Source of the DNA: Hortaea werneckii
Taxonomy: Eukaryota > Ascomycota > Dothideomycetes > Mycosphaerellales > Teratosphaeriaceae
Direction: 5' to 3'
DNA: 64,000 nt
NCBI GenBank assembly: GCA_037044905.1
Contig: JBAOKB010000063.1
Location: forward strand, 62,001-126,000
The notes beneath the pieces were generated by a model, which worked only from the letters and a program-made list of their open reading frames with translations, was not told the DNA's origin and ran no database searches. The translations under genes were made by a program, and so were the position numbers. Positions 1 to 12,095 of the stretch are shown here, piece by piece. How positions within the stretch are numbered: the stretch's first letter is position 1; each line of letters starts with the position of its first letter.

Positions 1-72
1 GCGAAAAAATATCCGGAGGCCAAAATTTGCCATCCTAGTCCGGGCGAAAGGTATTTGGTAAGATCCTGATGG

Positions 73-756
73 ATGCAGTATGCTTTGTCTAACAATTACA
101 GGACGGCCGTACTTGCCGGCTTGCAATACATCGCAGAAAATCCAGAGTTTCTTCATGTTACCTGCGCCCCCCTGTCTTTCTGGCTTAGGAGCGATGCCGA
201 CGCTGGCGACGGTCTTGCCAAGCGAGCAATACGAGTTTGCCGTAAGAACCAGCAACTTAATGTCCAACCTGCGAGTGACTACAGAGTCAATGACCGTGAC
301 GCATTTCGTCCTGTCCATCTCGAGCTCAACAAGTATGGCGACGGACCGTTCGAACTCGATCTCTCTGTATTCGGCACACCATCTAAAGTGAAGGATGAAG
401 ACATCTCCACGCAATATAGCCATATCACTCGTGGCCGCCTCGAAGAGGGTTTCGTCTACGCCAGAATTGAAGACCTTGTACGATATGGAGATTTCAGAAC
501 GGACGTGCTATTGAAGGATCTTCCTGTGGACGGAATATGCCATGTCTACGTGTTCTCGAAGCTCACTGCAGTCGAAATAACACTCTTTGCCGCATTTGCG
601 GCCAACGGCCGCGAAATGAAGGAGTTGGAGAGCTTAGGATTGATCGACGTCGAGGGTCTCAAAACGCACGCCGCGGCCGATGTCGAGGTTATACGGCTTG
701 GTCAGGTAGCAAGACTGGGTACTTACCAGAAAGAGATAAGGCTACATGAGTCGTAG
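73..756 (+). CDS. Unknown protein, 227 aa, possibly partial
   Basis: An open frame of 227 codons begins at the ATG at 73 and ends with TAG at 756. I do not recognise the family. The protein looks soluble: no signal peptide or membrane span is visible. Residues 60-170 mix charged and hydrophobic residues as in a folded domain. Another ATG lies four bases upstream in a different frame, and the window edge is only 72 bases away, so an upstream exon could be missing. No neighbour hints at a function. The frame is long for this AT/GC-balanced, gene-poor stretch, which is the main reason to believe it. Confidence 0.4.
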   Translation: MQYALSNNYRTAVLAGLQYIAENPEFLHVTCAPLSFWLRSDADAGDGLAKRAIRVCRKNQQLNVQPASDYRVNDRDAFRPVHLELNKYGDGPFELDLSVFGTPSKVKDEDISTQYSHITRGRLEEGFVYARIEDLVRYGDFRTDVLLKDLPVDGICHVYVFSKLTAVEITLFAAFAANGREMKELESLGLIDVEGLKTHAAADVEVIRLGQVARLGTYQKEIRLHES

Positions 757-3700
757 TTCGTTCTGCGGGACTCCGGACGAAAAGTAGCTGCCACTGGAGC
801 ACATCAAAGGGAAAGGGACGAAGACGGGAAAGTTTTATCTCGATGCAGAAGCTATCACTTTCTCCGACTATGTGCAATGCTGAGTCTTTGTGAATGCTTG
901 TGGCTCCCCCTTTTGGCTCCCCTTGTTCTCTCTTCTTTTCGAAAGAAGAAGAGGAGAGGGTAAAGCAAAGTATTCTTGAAACGGTTGACTATTCATAACT
1001 TTCTATGCGTCCCAAAAGCTCAATCTAGTGCGCTTGACCGTCATTGTTATCAAATTCAGCAAATCAACAGATGGCTGACATCAGAGGCATCCGTTCGAGT
1101 CGTATTACTTAAAATCTATTCTCCGTCGGTGGCTGGACTTCGAAAGCATGCAGGTTCATTCTCGGAATCAAAGAGGCGAGAGGACATGTTGAGAACAACT
1201 CTGGGACATCGTGATCGCAATGATAAGACTGTTGTCCCAGAGTAAAGGTAGGGTGTTTGAAAATATTCAGAAATAAAATTATCTCTGGTGTGTTAAGGCA
1301 TCTAGCATGTTAATTGCCACCAATGATCTATGTCGCCATGCCAGGACTTCGGCTAGAGTTGTGCGTAGCGATGGTAGTAATCGCTTAGCTTGGGCTCTGC
1401 AAGCATGTTCTTGCCGCAACGACAGGGCTTTAGACGAGCATAAAGCGGTCTTGCTGGGATAACGATCTTACAAACTAATCTCCGACCACCTCCGGCTTAG
1501 ATGATCTCACTCATCTGCGGCAAAAGTTTCTTCTTCAACGAGGCCGCTTTTTCCGAGATCAGGTCGATGTAACGCAACCCCTTACGGTCTTAGAACGAAG
1601 GCGTCATTCCGACGTCGGATGCTACGTCTCTCGACTTCTCCAAAGCGGACGCATTGCCAGCTAGGCAAGCTGTGCAGTGCTCCGCATCAATGACGTGTTG
1701 ATAAAGTCGTTTCGACCAGAAGGACGTCACATGAATTCATGTTACATGGCGTCACATATCACAAGGTCCAAGAGAGCTTCGACCTCCAAAAATAATCGGA
1801 GAGATTTTACGGAAGGAGTCATTCCGACTTCGGTAGGTTCCCAAGTGTCGATGTGGTCCAAGTCTTGAAGGAGTACTGGTATGCAGCAAGTAGGGTATCT
1901 CAGATGCAGCGCAGCTGGCGATGGTGGAATCCAGTAGCGGCTAGATTCTTGCAAATTTGAACATTAGTGCCGACGACTTGACACCAGTCCACAGCTGGAA
2001 GTCCTCTTGCAGCGGCTGGTCGGCGCGTGAGGGTCCTTCTATATTTCAACCCTGGCTACACGAACTTGCAATGAGAAGCAAACATTATGATTTGTGTAGT
2101 AGCTAATGGCTAAAGCGACAGAGCTCTTTGTGCCCGCATCCACCCACTTTGAATGAAAGCTATGCAGAAACGATACAAGGCCAAACAGCAGTTTACGGAG
2201 TCCATATATTCGTCTTCCTTCACTTTGATTGTAACCCTGTACACAATGCAAGGCCAAAGAGCAAGTATTGTGAACTAGGGTTTGAGACGTCCGTAAGCCC
2301 ACAGTTGCAGAACATATAAAGCGAAGTACCTGCAACACTAGCCACACATGTTGGATCATTTGAAGCGGCAATCATCCCCCGTCACGAAAAAATATCTAGC
2401 ACTGGCACTCCTCCTTTCCATTTTGTGATGGTTTTCCTTCGTTGTAGCATCTGCTAGTATCCGAGCCGGCCACCCACAGCATCGCTAACGCTATCTTGAA
2501 CCAGCACTCGTCCACGCCCGTCTTCCAAGGCTCAAGCAGCCATCGCCATAACGACGCCTCGAGGGCTTTATAGACCGAGTGCTGCTGACAGTGTCGCGCA
2601 ATGCTAGACTCGGCGGCCTGCAGCGCCATGCCTCGTCGCCTGGTCGCATAGTGTGCAGCAATTCGTCGGCTCTGTTCGCTTGAAAGGCAAGCGTAATATG
2701 GAGTTAGCGGTACGACGCCTGCTACGAAAAGCGACTGTGGAACGTTGTGGTGAGCTTCCGGATAGCGTTAGATTTTCATTGCGCGGTTAAGGGATTGACG
2801 AGGCGTGAAGTGAGGTCCAGTTAAGGCATATCCGATTCAAAGTGTGTGAGACGGAACCAGCGGACCGACGGCACAGCAGCGATAGCCAATTGCAGCACGA
2901 ATTGCTACGGGTTCTGGAATATCATTAGCTGTCTGTGCCGGGAAGATGCCGAATGGCCATCTTTCCGACCTCGCTCACAGTAAAACCTCATCACACGACC
3001 TATAACAGGGCACAGTACAGATTGATCCGTGACGCACCTGGTCGAATGATGTCCGCGGTGGCCTGTTGGGCTCCTATCTTGCCGGGGAACCTCGTCGGCG
3101 TCAAGGGATTGATCTCCCGCTGCGCCGCATTGACGGGCTTAACCGGCTTGACGGGCTTGACGGGTAGTCTTTTTCCCTCTTCAAGCCCGAAGTCACGTAG
3201 TGTGTATGTACGGTTTTCTCCTGCACGTCGTTCTTCTGCAGGTGAGATGTGCATTCGTCATGTCATCTTCGTCCGCCATCCGCGAACAACTCTGCGGCCG
3301 ATGACTGCCTCAAACTGGAACCCTGCACTAGCTGGTTCCAGCTAGGCAATGGCGCGGCGACACACACGGTCTCTTCTTCACCGGCCGCTCGCTCCCGTAG
3401 TCGAAGGCAGTCCCGATCATCGATGCCATGGGAGGCTTCACTAGCCACGGTGCGACCGTGGTCGCCACGCCGCCCGGACCGCGAGATGGCGGAGCCGCAG
3501 GTCAAGCCTCTAATGCAAGAGAAGTGGTACAATGCGGACAACGGCGAACTCTTGATTAGACACATGCCGGGCATATGCCTACAAAGGGTTCGAATAGCGC
3601 TTGCGTGACGACCGGAGGAGGAACGTCGCTCCGAATAGGGCAGCGCCTTTCGCACTTGGGGGGTGGTAGCGAACGGCGCTCGGCGCGTACCAGATCACCT

Positions 3701-6676
3701 CACAGTTGGCAGATGATAGTCGTCGGCAGCTTTTGACCTGTGTATAATTTTGTGCCGGCTACGGCAGAAGCCTTATCCCTACCCTCTTCTCGATACCGAG
3801 TTCCTGGCGACATGGCCCGCAGAGCTCGCACAATCTCCACCTACGTGCGTTCTTAAGCGCTGTAAGTGACTCGTCTCGGCATCAGCCACGAAGGCCGGCG
3901 CCTGGCACTGCGCTTGGCCACAGCGTACTTACGTCTTCTCTAAGAAGTAGTCATGGTAAGCGGTCTAGCTATGAGGCTTTCACGCTAGACCACACCAGCA
4001 GTGCAGAGAACGAGACAAGCACTATCAATCGTGCTGAATTGAGCTTACCTTTTTGTGTCCAGCCGGGGGTGTCATGCATGCTTCGTGAGGTGACGAACGA
4101 CAGCCAATGATCTACGCTCAATCATCAGCCGTCCAGCCTTGTAACAGAATGCTTACGACTTATAAGCTGAGCGATATCGGCTTTCCGTGGGTCGTCCATA
4201 AAGGGGCAGGCACGCTTGCGTTTCCAAGTGTCTAGGTAGAAATTCGGGCGAAGTCGGCCATCAAATCACCAGAAAAGCCTGCGCGAGGGGGTCGTAGGTC
4301 GTCGGGGACTTCATTGGTAATTCCCTTAGTCTGGAGATCTTCTTATCCTCCGAACACTTCCAAGATAAACTCCCGACCGAAGTTGGAGATGCTGCTTGGA
4401 TGTCTCATCTCGCGATACAGCGGATCAAGCTGTGATTACAGGTCATCTGCCATCTCGGCTCCTCGTCTGGTCGCCGCAGTGTGCGGATTCGGCTTCGTAA
4501 AGACACGTGTGGGTACATTGGTAATTTGCTGCTCCAATCCCGTCGGTATTTCCTCACGCGTCTGGGAGAATGGCGAGCGAGGACCATGCGCGTTAAACTG
4601 CCCTTGGTCTCCAGGAGCTTCTTTACAGACACGACTTCGGCTTTAGATCAGCAGCTCCAAGTCACTCCGTTCGACACGGGAGGAGACCAGAGATGCACCC
4701 ACAGCATCCCGCTTGGTCAACGGAACAGCCGGTCGGTAACACCGCTCTATCTCCTGCCACTGAAGCAATCTTCGCGGTGCCGCTGTTGCGTAAGCAAAGC
4801 CCGAAACTCTCGTGATTGCCTGCTTGTGATGGCTGCATCGTCCGCTCATGCTTTGATGGTTGCGATATCCTTTCTATGTGGAATTCTACCGAGCGACCCT
4901 TTATTCAAGCGAGCAATGTTCAGTGGCTTGCCTAGCTCTTGAATCCTGTGCCCTGTTGTTGATCTGCTACGCGAGCACATTGAAAGGCGGCCATCTTGCG
5001 ATTTTGGGGGCGTCGGTGTGCTTCATATATCGCTGGGGTTGTTGACCGAAGACAGGGAGCCGTTGGGGGTGTACTAGCGTTGCACGGGCTGACGTGTCTT
5101 TGAAAGGCATCGATTGGATTAGCAACGTCTCCATAGTGATGTTCGTCCATCCGTAGAGTAGCTTCAATGGGCAACTGCGGACCTGCCCAGTTGTTTTCCA
5201 AAGGCTGGCTGTCTTTCGCTAGGGGCTCTCGGGTGAGTCGTCAGGCATGGCCATAAGGCAATTCTGTTTCCACTGCCTACGAGCATCAGTCTCAATACTC
5301 GCAAAAGCCATGGCTCTCTACGGCGTACAAAGAGAAGCAATCGCTGTCGACTTACATCAAATCGCTCCCGCCGTCGAGGATGCTATGCGGGCTAGAAAAA
5401 GCTTTGCGAGAGGTCCAGTGCAGGCGTGAGAGCGACAACGAAGGACACTGCGCGTCATGGCAACAAGCATGGCGCATGCTTGAACAGAGCTATTGTCTTT
5501 CCATTGCCCTGTAGGCCTAAGTTTAGATACCTAGGTATAACGCTGTCGTCTACACTAAGGCGATCTAGGAATTAAGTCAGTGCGGGAGTACCGCGCATAT
5601 CGGGACATTCCGGTTGTTATATAAATGCTGTAGAGCAGCAAATGGAGATACATAATATCGAGATTTGGCTTAATAGGATAGCTCCCTGGTCTACCCCTAT
5701 GGACAGTAGGCCACCGCCCCTAGGAGCTGCTAAATAAGAGTGGAAAACATGATAAAGGGCCTCACCTGTATCCTGTTTCTTGCTACAAGGACTTTACCCC
5801 ACTCCACTGAGATAAAGCCGGCGCGGACTGCTGCCTCCTTCTCAGTTTTGGCTTCTGCAGTCTGCAATGACACAAGCGCTCGGCGACACTTACAGAACAC
5901 TACTTTCTTTCGCCGAGCACCATGGCCAATCCAAACCACACCCGACCAAAACAGCGAATTTGATGTCCGAACTTACCGCCGCGGTGCACTTGGGTTCAAA
6001 AGCAAGGAACGGAAGCAGCTAGGCAGAAATGTAGAAGAGTGGTGTCTATAGTAGATGCTTCTTCAGTGGAAAGCGAGAACAATGTTGATGTGTGGTGAGA
6101 CCCCTTTCAAGACCCGCAATGCGAAAGGCACCAAAGCCCTCTACTTGCTAAAGACGAAGGAAACGAACAGTGACAGGGTTCACTGAGTCCGGCCATAGTC
6201 CAAGACAACCACGCCAGCCACAGTAGCCTCACCAACCAGCCTTGTGAGCTTTCATGGGCGTCGTTCCACCCTCGTCGCCGGCAACGATCAGTTTGGACTC
6301 GGGACAATGGACTACATCTGCGTCCAACCAAGGACAGGATCAAGAGGTGTACGCTGCAGAGCTTAGAAGGAAAAAGAAAGGGTCCTTCAAAAAGTCGCCA
6401 AGGGACTCTCACAGCATGAGTTGAGTACGCGTAAATTGAAAGGTATATACATTCAAACCTTGCAAGGATTCTTTATGTCGGATTGAGCTTCAACAAAGAC
6501 ATCATTCGAATGCAAAACGCCGAGATACGTGACGGACTCTTCTGTGGCCCCGTTTTCCTAATCCATCCCATGTCCACCCCCTACTGCAACACGTCATTTC
6601 TCTCATGATCGACTCCTGCAAGCGACCGGGACAAGCTTTACCCGATTTTTCTCCTCCTGATCTCGGTCACTCAACG
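757..6676. other. Gene-poor stretch, no supported gene
   Basis: Only short open frames (up to about 150 codons) occur here. They overlap on both strands and show no recognisable domain or convincing splice structure. A small 9-bp tandem repeat is listed separately. Small lineage-specific or heavily spliced genes could have been missed. Confidence 0.5.
3130..3165. repeat. 9-bp tandem repeat, four units
   Basis: Four consecutive 9-bp units of the form TTGACGGGC, the second diverged to TTAACCGGC. If translated on the minus strand it would give a short Pro-Val-Lys repeat, but the surrounding frame has no other support. Confidence 0.7.
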
Positions 6677-7321
6677 CTAGTCTGACGGTTGTTCAAAGGA
6701 GCTGTCTTCACGAGAAACTCCGCCAGTACGCGTACTCCGTCGTGGCTGATTCCTGGGAGATTTCATGACTGGATACCGCGATATCTCCTGACCGGCGCTG
6801 TCGTTCATGACAAGCCTCGGAGACCTTCCTCTGGATGGAATGCCCACGTGTATAGATTCGTCGGCACGACCGCTGTTGGGGACAGTTTCGGAACGCCGGC
6901 GGTAATCGCCCTCCCGTTCAAACTCGCGTCGATTCCCGCGCATTGACTTTTTGACCCCGATGGCTGCAGCGTGTACACCAATTCCTGCCCATAAAGTAAG
7001 GAAAAGTCCGGCGAGAGTTGACACAAAGAATGCAACAATGCTTAAAGGTTCAAGATGCTGAATAGACCGTTCGGACAGGCAGACGACTGTACCCGCACAA
7101 AACGTAATGGCCATGATAGAAACGGCGAGAAGCGTTGTCGGCGTGATGAGCTCGCTGAGGGGGTCGTAGTTGATTGCTGACAGCATGACGGATCCGAATG
7201 TATACACCATCAGACCGATGGCACAATGGCCTGCCCCGTAGAGCATGCCTGCAAGAACGGTATGCGAATAAGGACCGCGTAGAGACCCATCAAGATTCTC
7301 CGGGGGAGTGAAAGTAGACAT
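6677..7321 (-). CDS. Small multi-pass membrane protein, 214 aa
   Basis: The start chosen is the ATG at 7321. The frame stays open a few codons upstream but without an ATG. The first half carries three strongly hydrophobic stretches (about residues 14-36, 48-70 and 82-108), suggesting a three-span membrane protein. The second half is hydrophilic, rich in Arg and Ser (repeated RR and SR pairs), and probably a cytosolic tail. I do not recognise a named family, though fungal genomes hold many small membrane proteins of this layout. No close neighbour explains its role. An intron or a different start cannot be excluded. Confidence 0.5.
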   Translation of the reverse strand: MSTFTPPENLDGSLRGPYSHTVLAGMLYGAGHCAIGLMVYTFGSVMLSAINYDPLSELITPTTLLAVSIMAITFCAGTVVCLSERSIQHLEPLSIVAFFVSTLAGLFLTLWAGIGVHAAAIGVKKSMRGNRREFEREGDYRRRSETVPNSGRADESIHVGIPSRGRSPRLVMNDSAGQEISRYPVMKSPRNQPRRSTRTGGVSREDSSFEQPSD

Positions 7322-10300
7322 GTCGACAAAGTTGCACAAGAAAAATGCCGATGTGTGAGATTGTGGTCGGAATCTTCGTTAGATAAATAAGAGAGCTTGC
7401 GAGGTAGCGCTGCGCTGAACAGCTGAAGCTGAATCTGGGCTTGGCAAAAGGCTTCTCTGAAAACCGGAACCCAGTATGACGATAGCTCAACAGATCGTTC
7501 GCGTCTGCGTCATAAGCTTACAATGCACTGTCCAGACTCGGTGGACTGCGGCGACGCTCAGGGTCCGCGTGGCCATTTAGGACGCACAATCAACTTTGTG
7601 CTCCACTGCGCATGCATCGACCGAAAAGATTCGCTTAAGTCCGCACGGTTACTAGTAAGCTTGCGAGCAAGACTGGCTCCGATGCGATGATTATTTCTTG
7701 AAAAGCTAGACGGGCTATTCCACGTCCGGCTTGCGAGATTCGGAAATGCGATTGCAAAGTCGCCTCTCCCGACGCTTTGTGCCCAACCGGGATTGCTGTT
7801 TCGAGTAGAAATCGTTACACGTCTCTCCTGGAAAGTCTTTCCATCGCCGCCCAATCGTCTTCGAGTAGATCAGAGCGCCTTCGTGGCCCTCTGTCAACCC
7901 TATGTAATCATATTTGCGTACTCTCCACGAATTTTCACAAAGCTTTGTCGTCTTTTTGCCTTGTATCTGCTTTCTTTACATTTTATAGTGGCTCTTTTGA
8001 TTGCGGAGAGTAGGTACCGGCTAAGCAGACGAATCAATATTGGCGATTTCTCGTGACACTCAATAACGGTTAAGCCGGGCTGGAACTACTTAGAGGTGTA
8101 CCTAGTCTGTAGTGTTTTTTTTTTTTTTTTTCAATCTACGCCTTCCACAACCATATGCACACATTACGAGCCCCTGCCGGCTTTTGAAGAAACTGTCATC
8201 CATCGCGCAGACCATAGTTTGAAAGCTGAATTTTCATGGGGTTCTCAATAGGGATGGTGAGCTTTCGGCCATGGACAGTCCAAATATGCACAGCCTGGGA
8301 CCCTTGGCCTACGTCGATCTGCGGATGAACGTGAATGGCGGTTCATGTAGTGCGGGGAGCTGCAGGGTCTCTTAAAAGAATGCAGAGAAGAAGCACATCC
8401 AGTTGTTTCTCGTCAACTGAAAACGTGTCTTCACGGCACATCGCGAACCTTCAAATGTGAGGAAGTGCAGGAGCAACTCTTAGTCACATTCAACTACTCA
8501 ACAAGTCCTTTCAGTGGCTATTCGCAGAGCACTTCAGCGTGCTTCGGACCATTACAGAAAACGAAGCGGACAGGTTTCCGGGAGAAGCAGAATTGCAAGA
8601 CGGTATTGTTGTGCTATGTCCGACTGTTTCGACATCTTCGCTCGGGTTGAGTTGAAAGTTGGCAAACGGTAAGTGATGTCGTCCGCATTGTCGCTGGCAT
8701 TGTCTTTTCGCCGAGTTGCTGTCTTGCTGTTCGTCGAATGTCGGCCTCATCAAGTCTTGCTAATGGCTGGATGAGGCAACAGTGTAGCAGTCTTGGGCCG
8801 GTTTGTGCTCCGTGGCTCCGCGTTCGCGTCGCTTCCTGCGCTGTTTTCGAACCTTCTGCCTATCGCTGTTGAATGAGATTGGATATGTACATTGTGGACG
8901 TCAGAGGCTTCTTTGCCCTCTGGACCGCAAGCTTCCTCGAGCAGACATTAAACCGACGTTAGCATGAGTAGAAAGTGGATGTCATGGGAGTAAATCATTT
9001 GGGGCTGCATGTCATGGACCACATGAAAGGAGTGTCAATGATGCTTCGACTAGGACTTCAAGTAGATGATTCAGATGCTAGCCTATGGTAGGAAAAGTGA
9101 AAACTGCAGACTATAGATTGATACGACTTGCCCATAGTCGATAAGAGAAGGTGATTTCCCACCCATAGGTACACTTTGGTATGCTTTAGTGCACCGCGTG
9201 CTTGCCGCACAACGTAGTCCATAGCTAAAAATCACGCGTTTACCAGCTCTGCGGGACCGGTCATTGAGTAGCGGCTCCGGCAGAATCTCTTTGGCGTCGA
9301 CCTCAAACTCCAGAGGAGTCGTCTTTGGCCTTCGAAGAGGTCTTTGACTTGCGGCAGAGGCTCCGACTTGGCTATAGATGTGATTTGGCGAAGAGCCAAT
9401 TACCCAGAAGGTCGGGCTTGCAGGTGAGGCCGATAGGTGTGACCAATTTTACCCAGGATGGGCTGAGTCTTGCTGGTTGGAGTCAATGATTTCGGACGCC
9501 CGGCAGTCGATACATCTAGGCGGAGGCAGGCCACATCTAGGATCTTGGGTTTACGTGCGGTGTTGTGCTGATTGTAAGAATGTTTGGAAACGTCCTGGCC
9601 GGAGGCGACGCAGTCTTCAGCTTCAATGCGGAAGCCTTCGCGGAAGATGTTGGTCGCTGTGGACGGCTGGGTTGTGCTACGCTCTTTTTGTGATTTTATC
9701 CTCTTCTTCGAGAGCATTCTCATCTCCGCTCTTTCATCTTCTGGCCTGCCTCCTCGCGTGGCGCAAGTGGCTCTGAAAGCTGGACAGCGCAGCTCCGCCC
9801 TCGTTACTTGGCGTTGAAGTGCACTTCACATATAAGCACTCGTTCTGTCGCTTGTCTGGGCTTAGATCCGCACTCTCTTCAACCTCTGTATCGGATCTCA
9901 CCACCTCATTAGGTATTCCCAACCATTTTTCTCTTTTCCCTTCTTGTGTAAATTAGTGTGTCCCACAATTGAAATGGCGCTTCCATCCTCGCAGCTCTTG
10001 AACATTTCCACCGTTCTCGCATTTCTCTTGCATGCAACTGGAAACTTGGCAGTCCTAGGTCGAATCTGTCGATTATAACACTCCTACACATAGACTATAT
10101 AGAAGTAAGTACATAGGTATATAGTAAAGTACTTTGCATGTAGGTTTATATTCCGGCTCCAAGAGATACGCTAGCACGAAACTAGCTAACGCTAGCACAA
10201 AGCTAGCACGCGCTAGCATGAAACTAGCACGCGCTAGCCTGGAACTAGCCCGCGCACAACTGCCGCCCTGGTCTAGGCCATTAGTGAAGCGATTTGTTAC

Positions 10301-12095
10301 TGCAACCGTCAATTCAACACAATGATGTACATACATATTAGTAGGCAGGTCATTTCAAGACTAGGCTCACTGCTCAAGAACCGGACGGCGAACGCTAAGT
10401 AGAGGTTGTTGTCTAAAAGAGGCTCGGGTAAAGGTAAAACCGGACGACAGCGAGCGTGCACACAGGGCGTGTGTAGGCGTTGGTGTCTGTAAAAGCCCCG
10501 GGACCGGCTCGAGCAATAAGTATCTGTGGTAGTACACGTGCATACTATAGAAACGGCAGAGGCAAAAATGGCATCGGCATCAGCATACGGCTTTGTCCTC
10601 TTGGCATCGTGAGAACCCAAATTGCATGTTCGAGGTTGCATGTTGAAGCCCCTTCCGCGACTTTAGATTTACTTTTACCTCCCAAGGTAGAAGTAGCAAA
10701 AGTCGATGGAGGACTGTCTCTATGGCGCGTTCTGAACAGGGTGAACAGCAGGATATCCGCACTAACAAGGGTCCACTTCTTGTTCATGTAGATTGACAAG
10801 CACTTCGAAGGGACATGTCACTTAATCTCCCCGCCAGCTCGGTCACACGATGATAATGATCGTGTCACAGCCGCTTTTACACTCGCCAACCGTGCGCCTT
10901 CCATGATCACCCTCTCTCTCACTCAAGCCTGACTTTTTGCCCCGGATCATAACCCTCGACCAGCTGTAAAGTACTCTCCGGTTCCTCCGCGCCTGTCGCA
11001 TGACACCCTCCGCCGAACGGACTTAGCGAGCCTTTCGCCTTACCCTTCAAGAGTACAAAGAGCTCCAGTACTGACTTCAGTGTGACAGTGACACGGCCCG
11101 CCACAATTGGACAGCTCTAGGTGCTCGAAGGCAAAGACCGCACGGGTAACACGTCCTGCGTATGCCTAGTCGCGTGCGTCAGCTCTTCGTGGGAAACGAC
11201 ACGTAGGTAGTCAAAGATAGCATCAAGGCCTTAGTACAAGAAACGAATGGGAGCGTGAGCGTCCGGATAGCAACTGTATTCGAGACGGTCGGAAAATCGG
11301 GGCAGTCCGACACTAGAGCTGCCTGCGCCGGAGCTAGAGAACAGTAGCTGGATCACCGGCGAAGAAACCATCACGAGATGTCCGGACGCGACATTCTTCT
11401 GTTACGAGCAAAAGGCATTGACGACGATGGTGGTAGAGATTAGCTGTGCTCAAGATGGCAAAGTTTTGTAAAGACTGGCAGAGAGCTACTTGATGGACAG
11501 TCGGCAAAAGATTGGATTCGTGGCGCGGCTTGACGTTCCATACGCCCCCTGTGCGACAGAATAAAGAAGGGAAACAGCAATAGCAAGGTCAACGAAGAAG
11601 CAAGGCCGGTCACAGTCTCTATCTGGCGACGTTCCATTGCAATAGACGAGGAGGGCGACGAAATCGGAATTTGCACTTGCGCCGTCGAGGCAGTGCCTTT
11701 CCGCTCCGCCAGTGCCGAGATATGCGAGGACGCCATCGAGCTCAGGCTCTGCGACTTGCTGCCAGCGGCCGCGATTGTTGCCCTGCAGCCTTCCTTGGCT
11801 AGTGACCATATGATCAAGATACCTTTCACCTCCCTCGCTGCCTCCCTCGCTGCCGCTGAAGCCGCCGACTGTCTTCCTCGGCCTACTGTACAACGTCGTG
11901 CAGGTCCGAAGAGATGGCGCAAGCGCACGCTATCTCCAGCAGTTATCATTTGAATCCTTCTGATGGGTTTTTTGATTCGCTTTGATGAGCTATCAATGAT
12001 GTGCGCATTGATTGATTTTATTGGCACATTTATGCTTTGCTCAATCGTTTAGTATGTATCTAGATCAAAGTATTCCCCGAAACGCTGAATTACAA
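7322..12095. other. Gene-poor stretch with low-complexity tracts
   Basis: No gene can be supported. The stretch holds a poly(T) run near 8120 and the GCTAGC-rich repeat at 10168-10256. It also holds overlapping short frames at 11440-12030, one of which has a hydrophobic stretch resembling a membrane span. That frame has no ATG near its 5' end and no recognised domain. Confidence 0.45.
10168..10256. repeat. Degenerate ~20-bp repeat built on GCTAGC
   Basis: About four diverged units of 19-21 bp follow each other. Each contains the palindromes GCTAGC or CTAG and most contain GCGCTAGC. The tract is bounded by ordinary sequence and is not part of a supported gene. Confidence 0.75.

Noticed and set aside
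11440..12027. Minus-strand frame of 195 codons with a hydrophobic stretch
   Set aside because: It begins without an ATG, is full of low-complexity Ala/Ser/Arg, overlaps frames on both strands and has no recognised domain or splice support.
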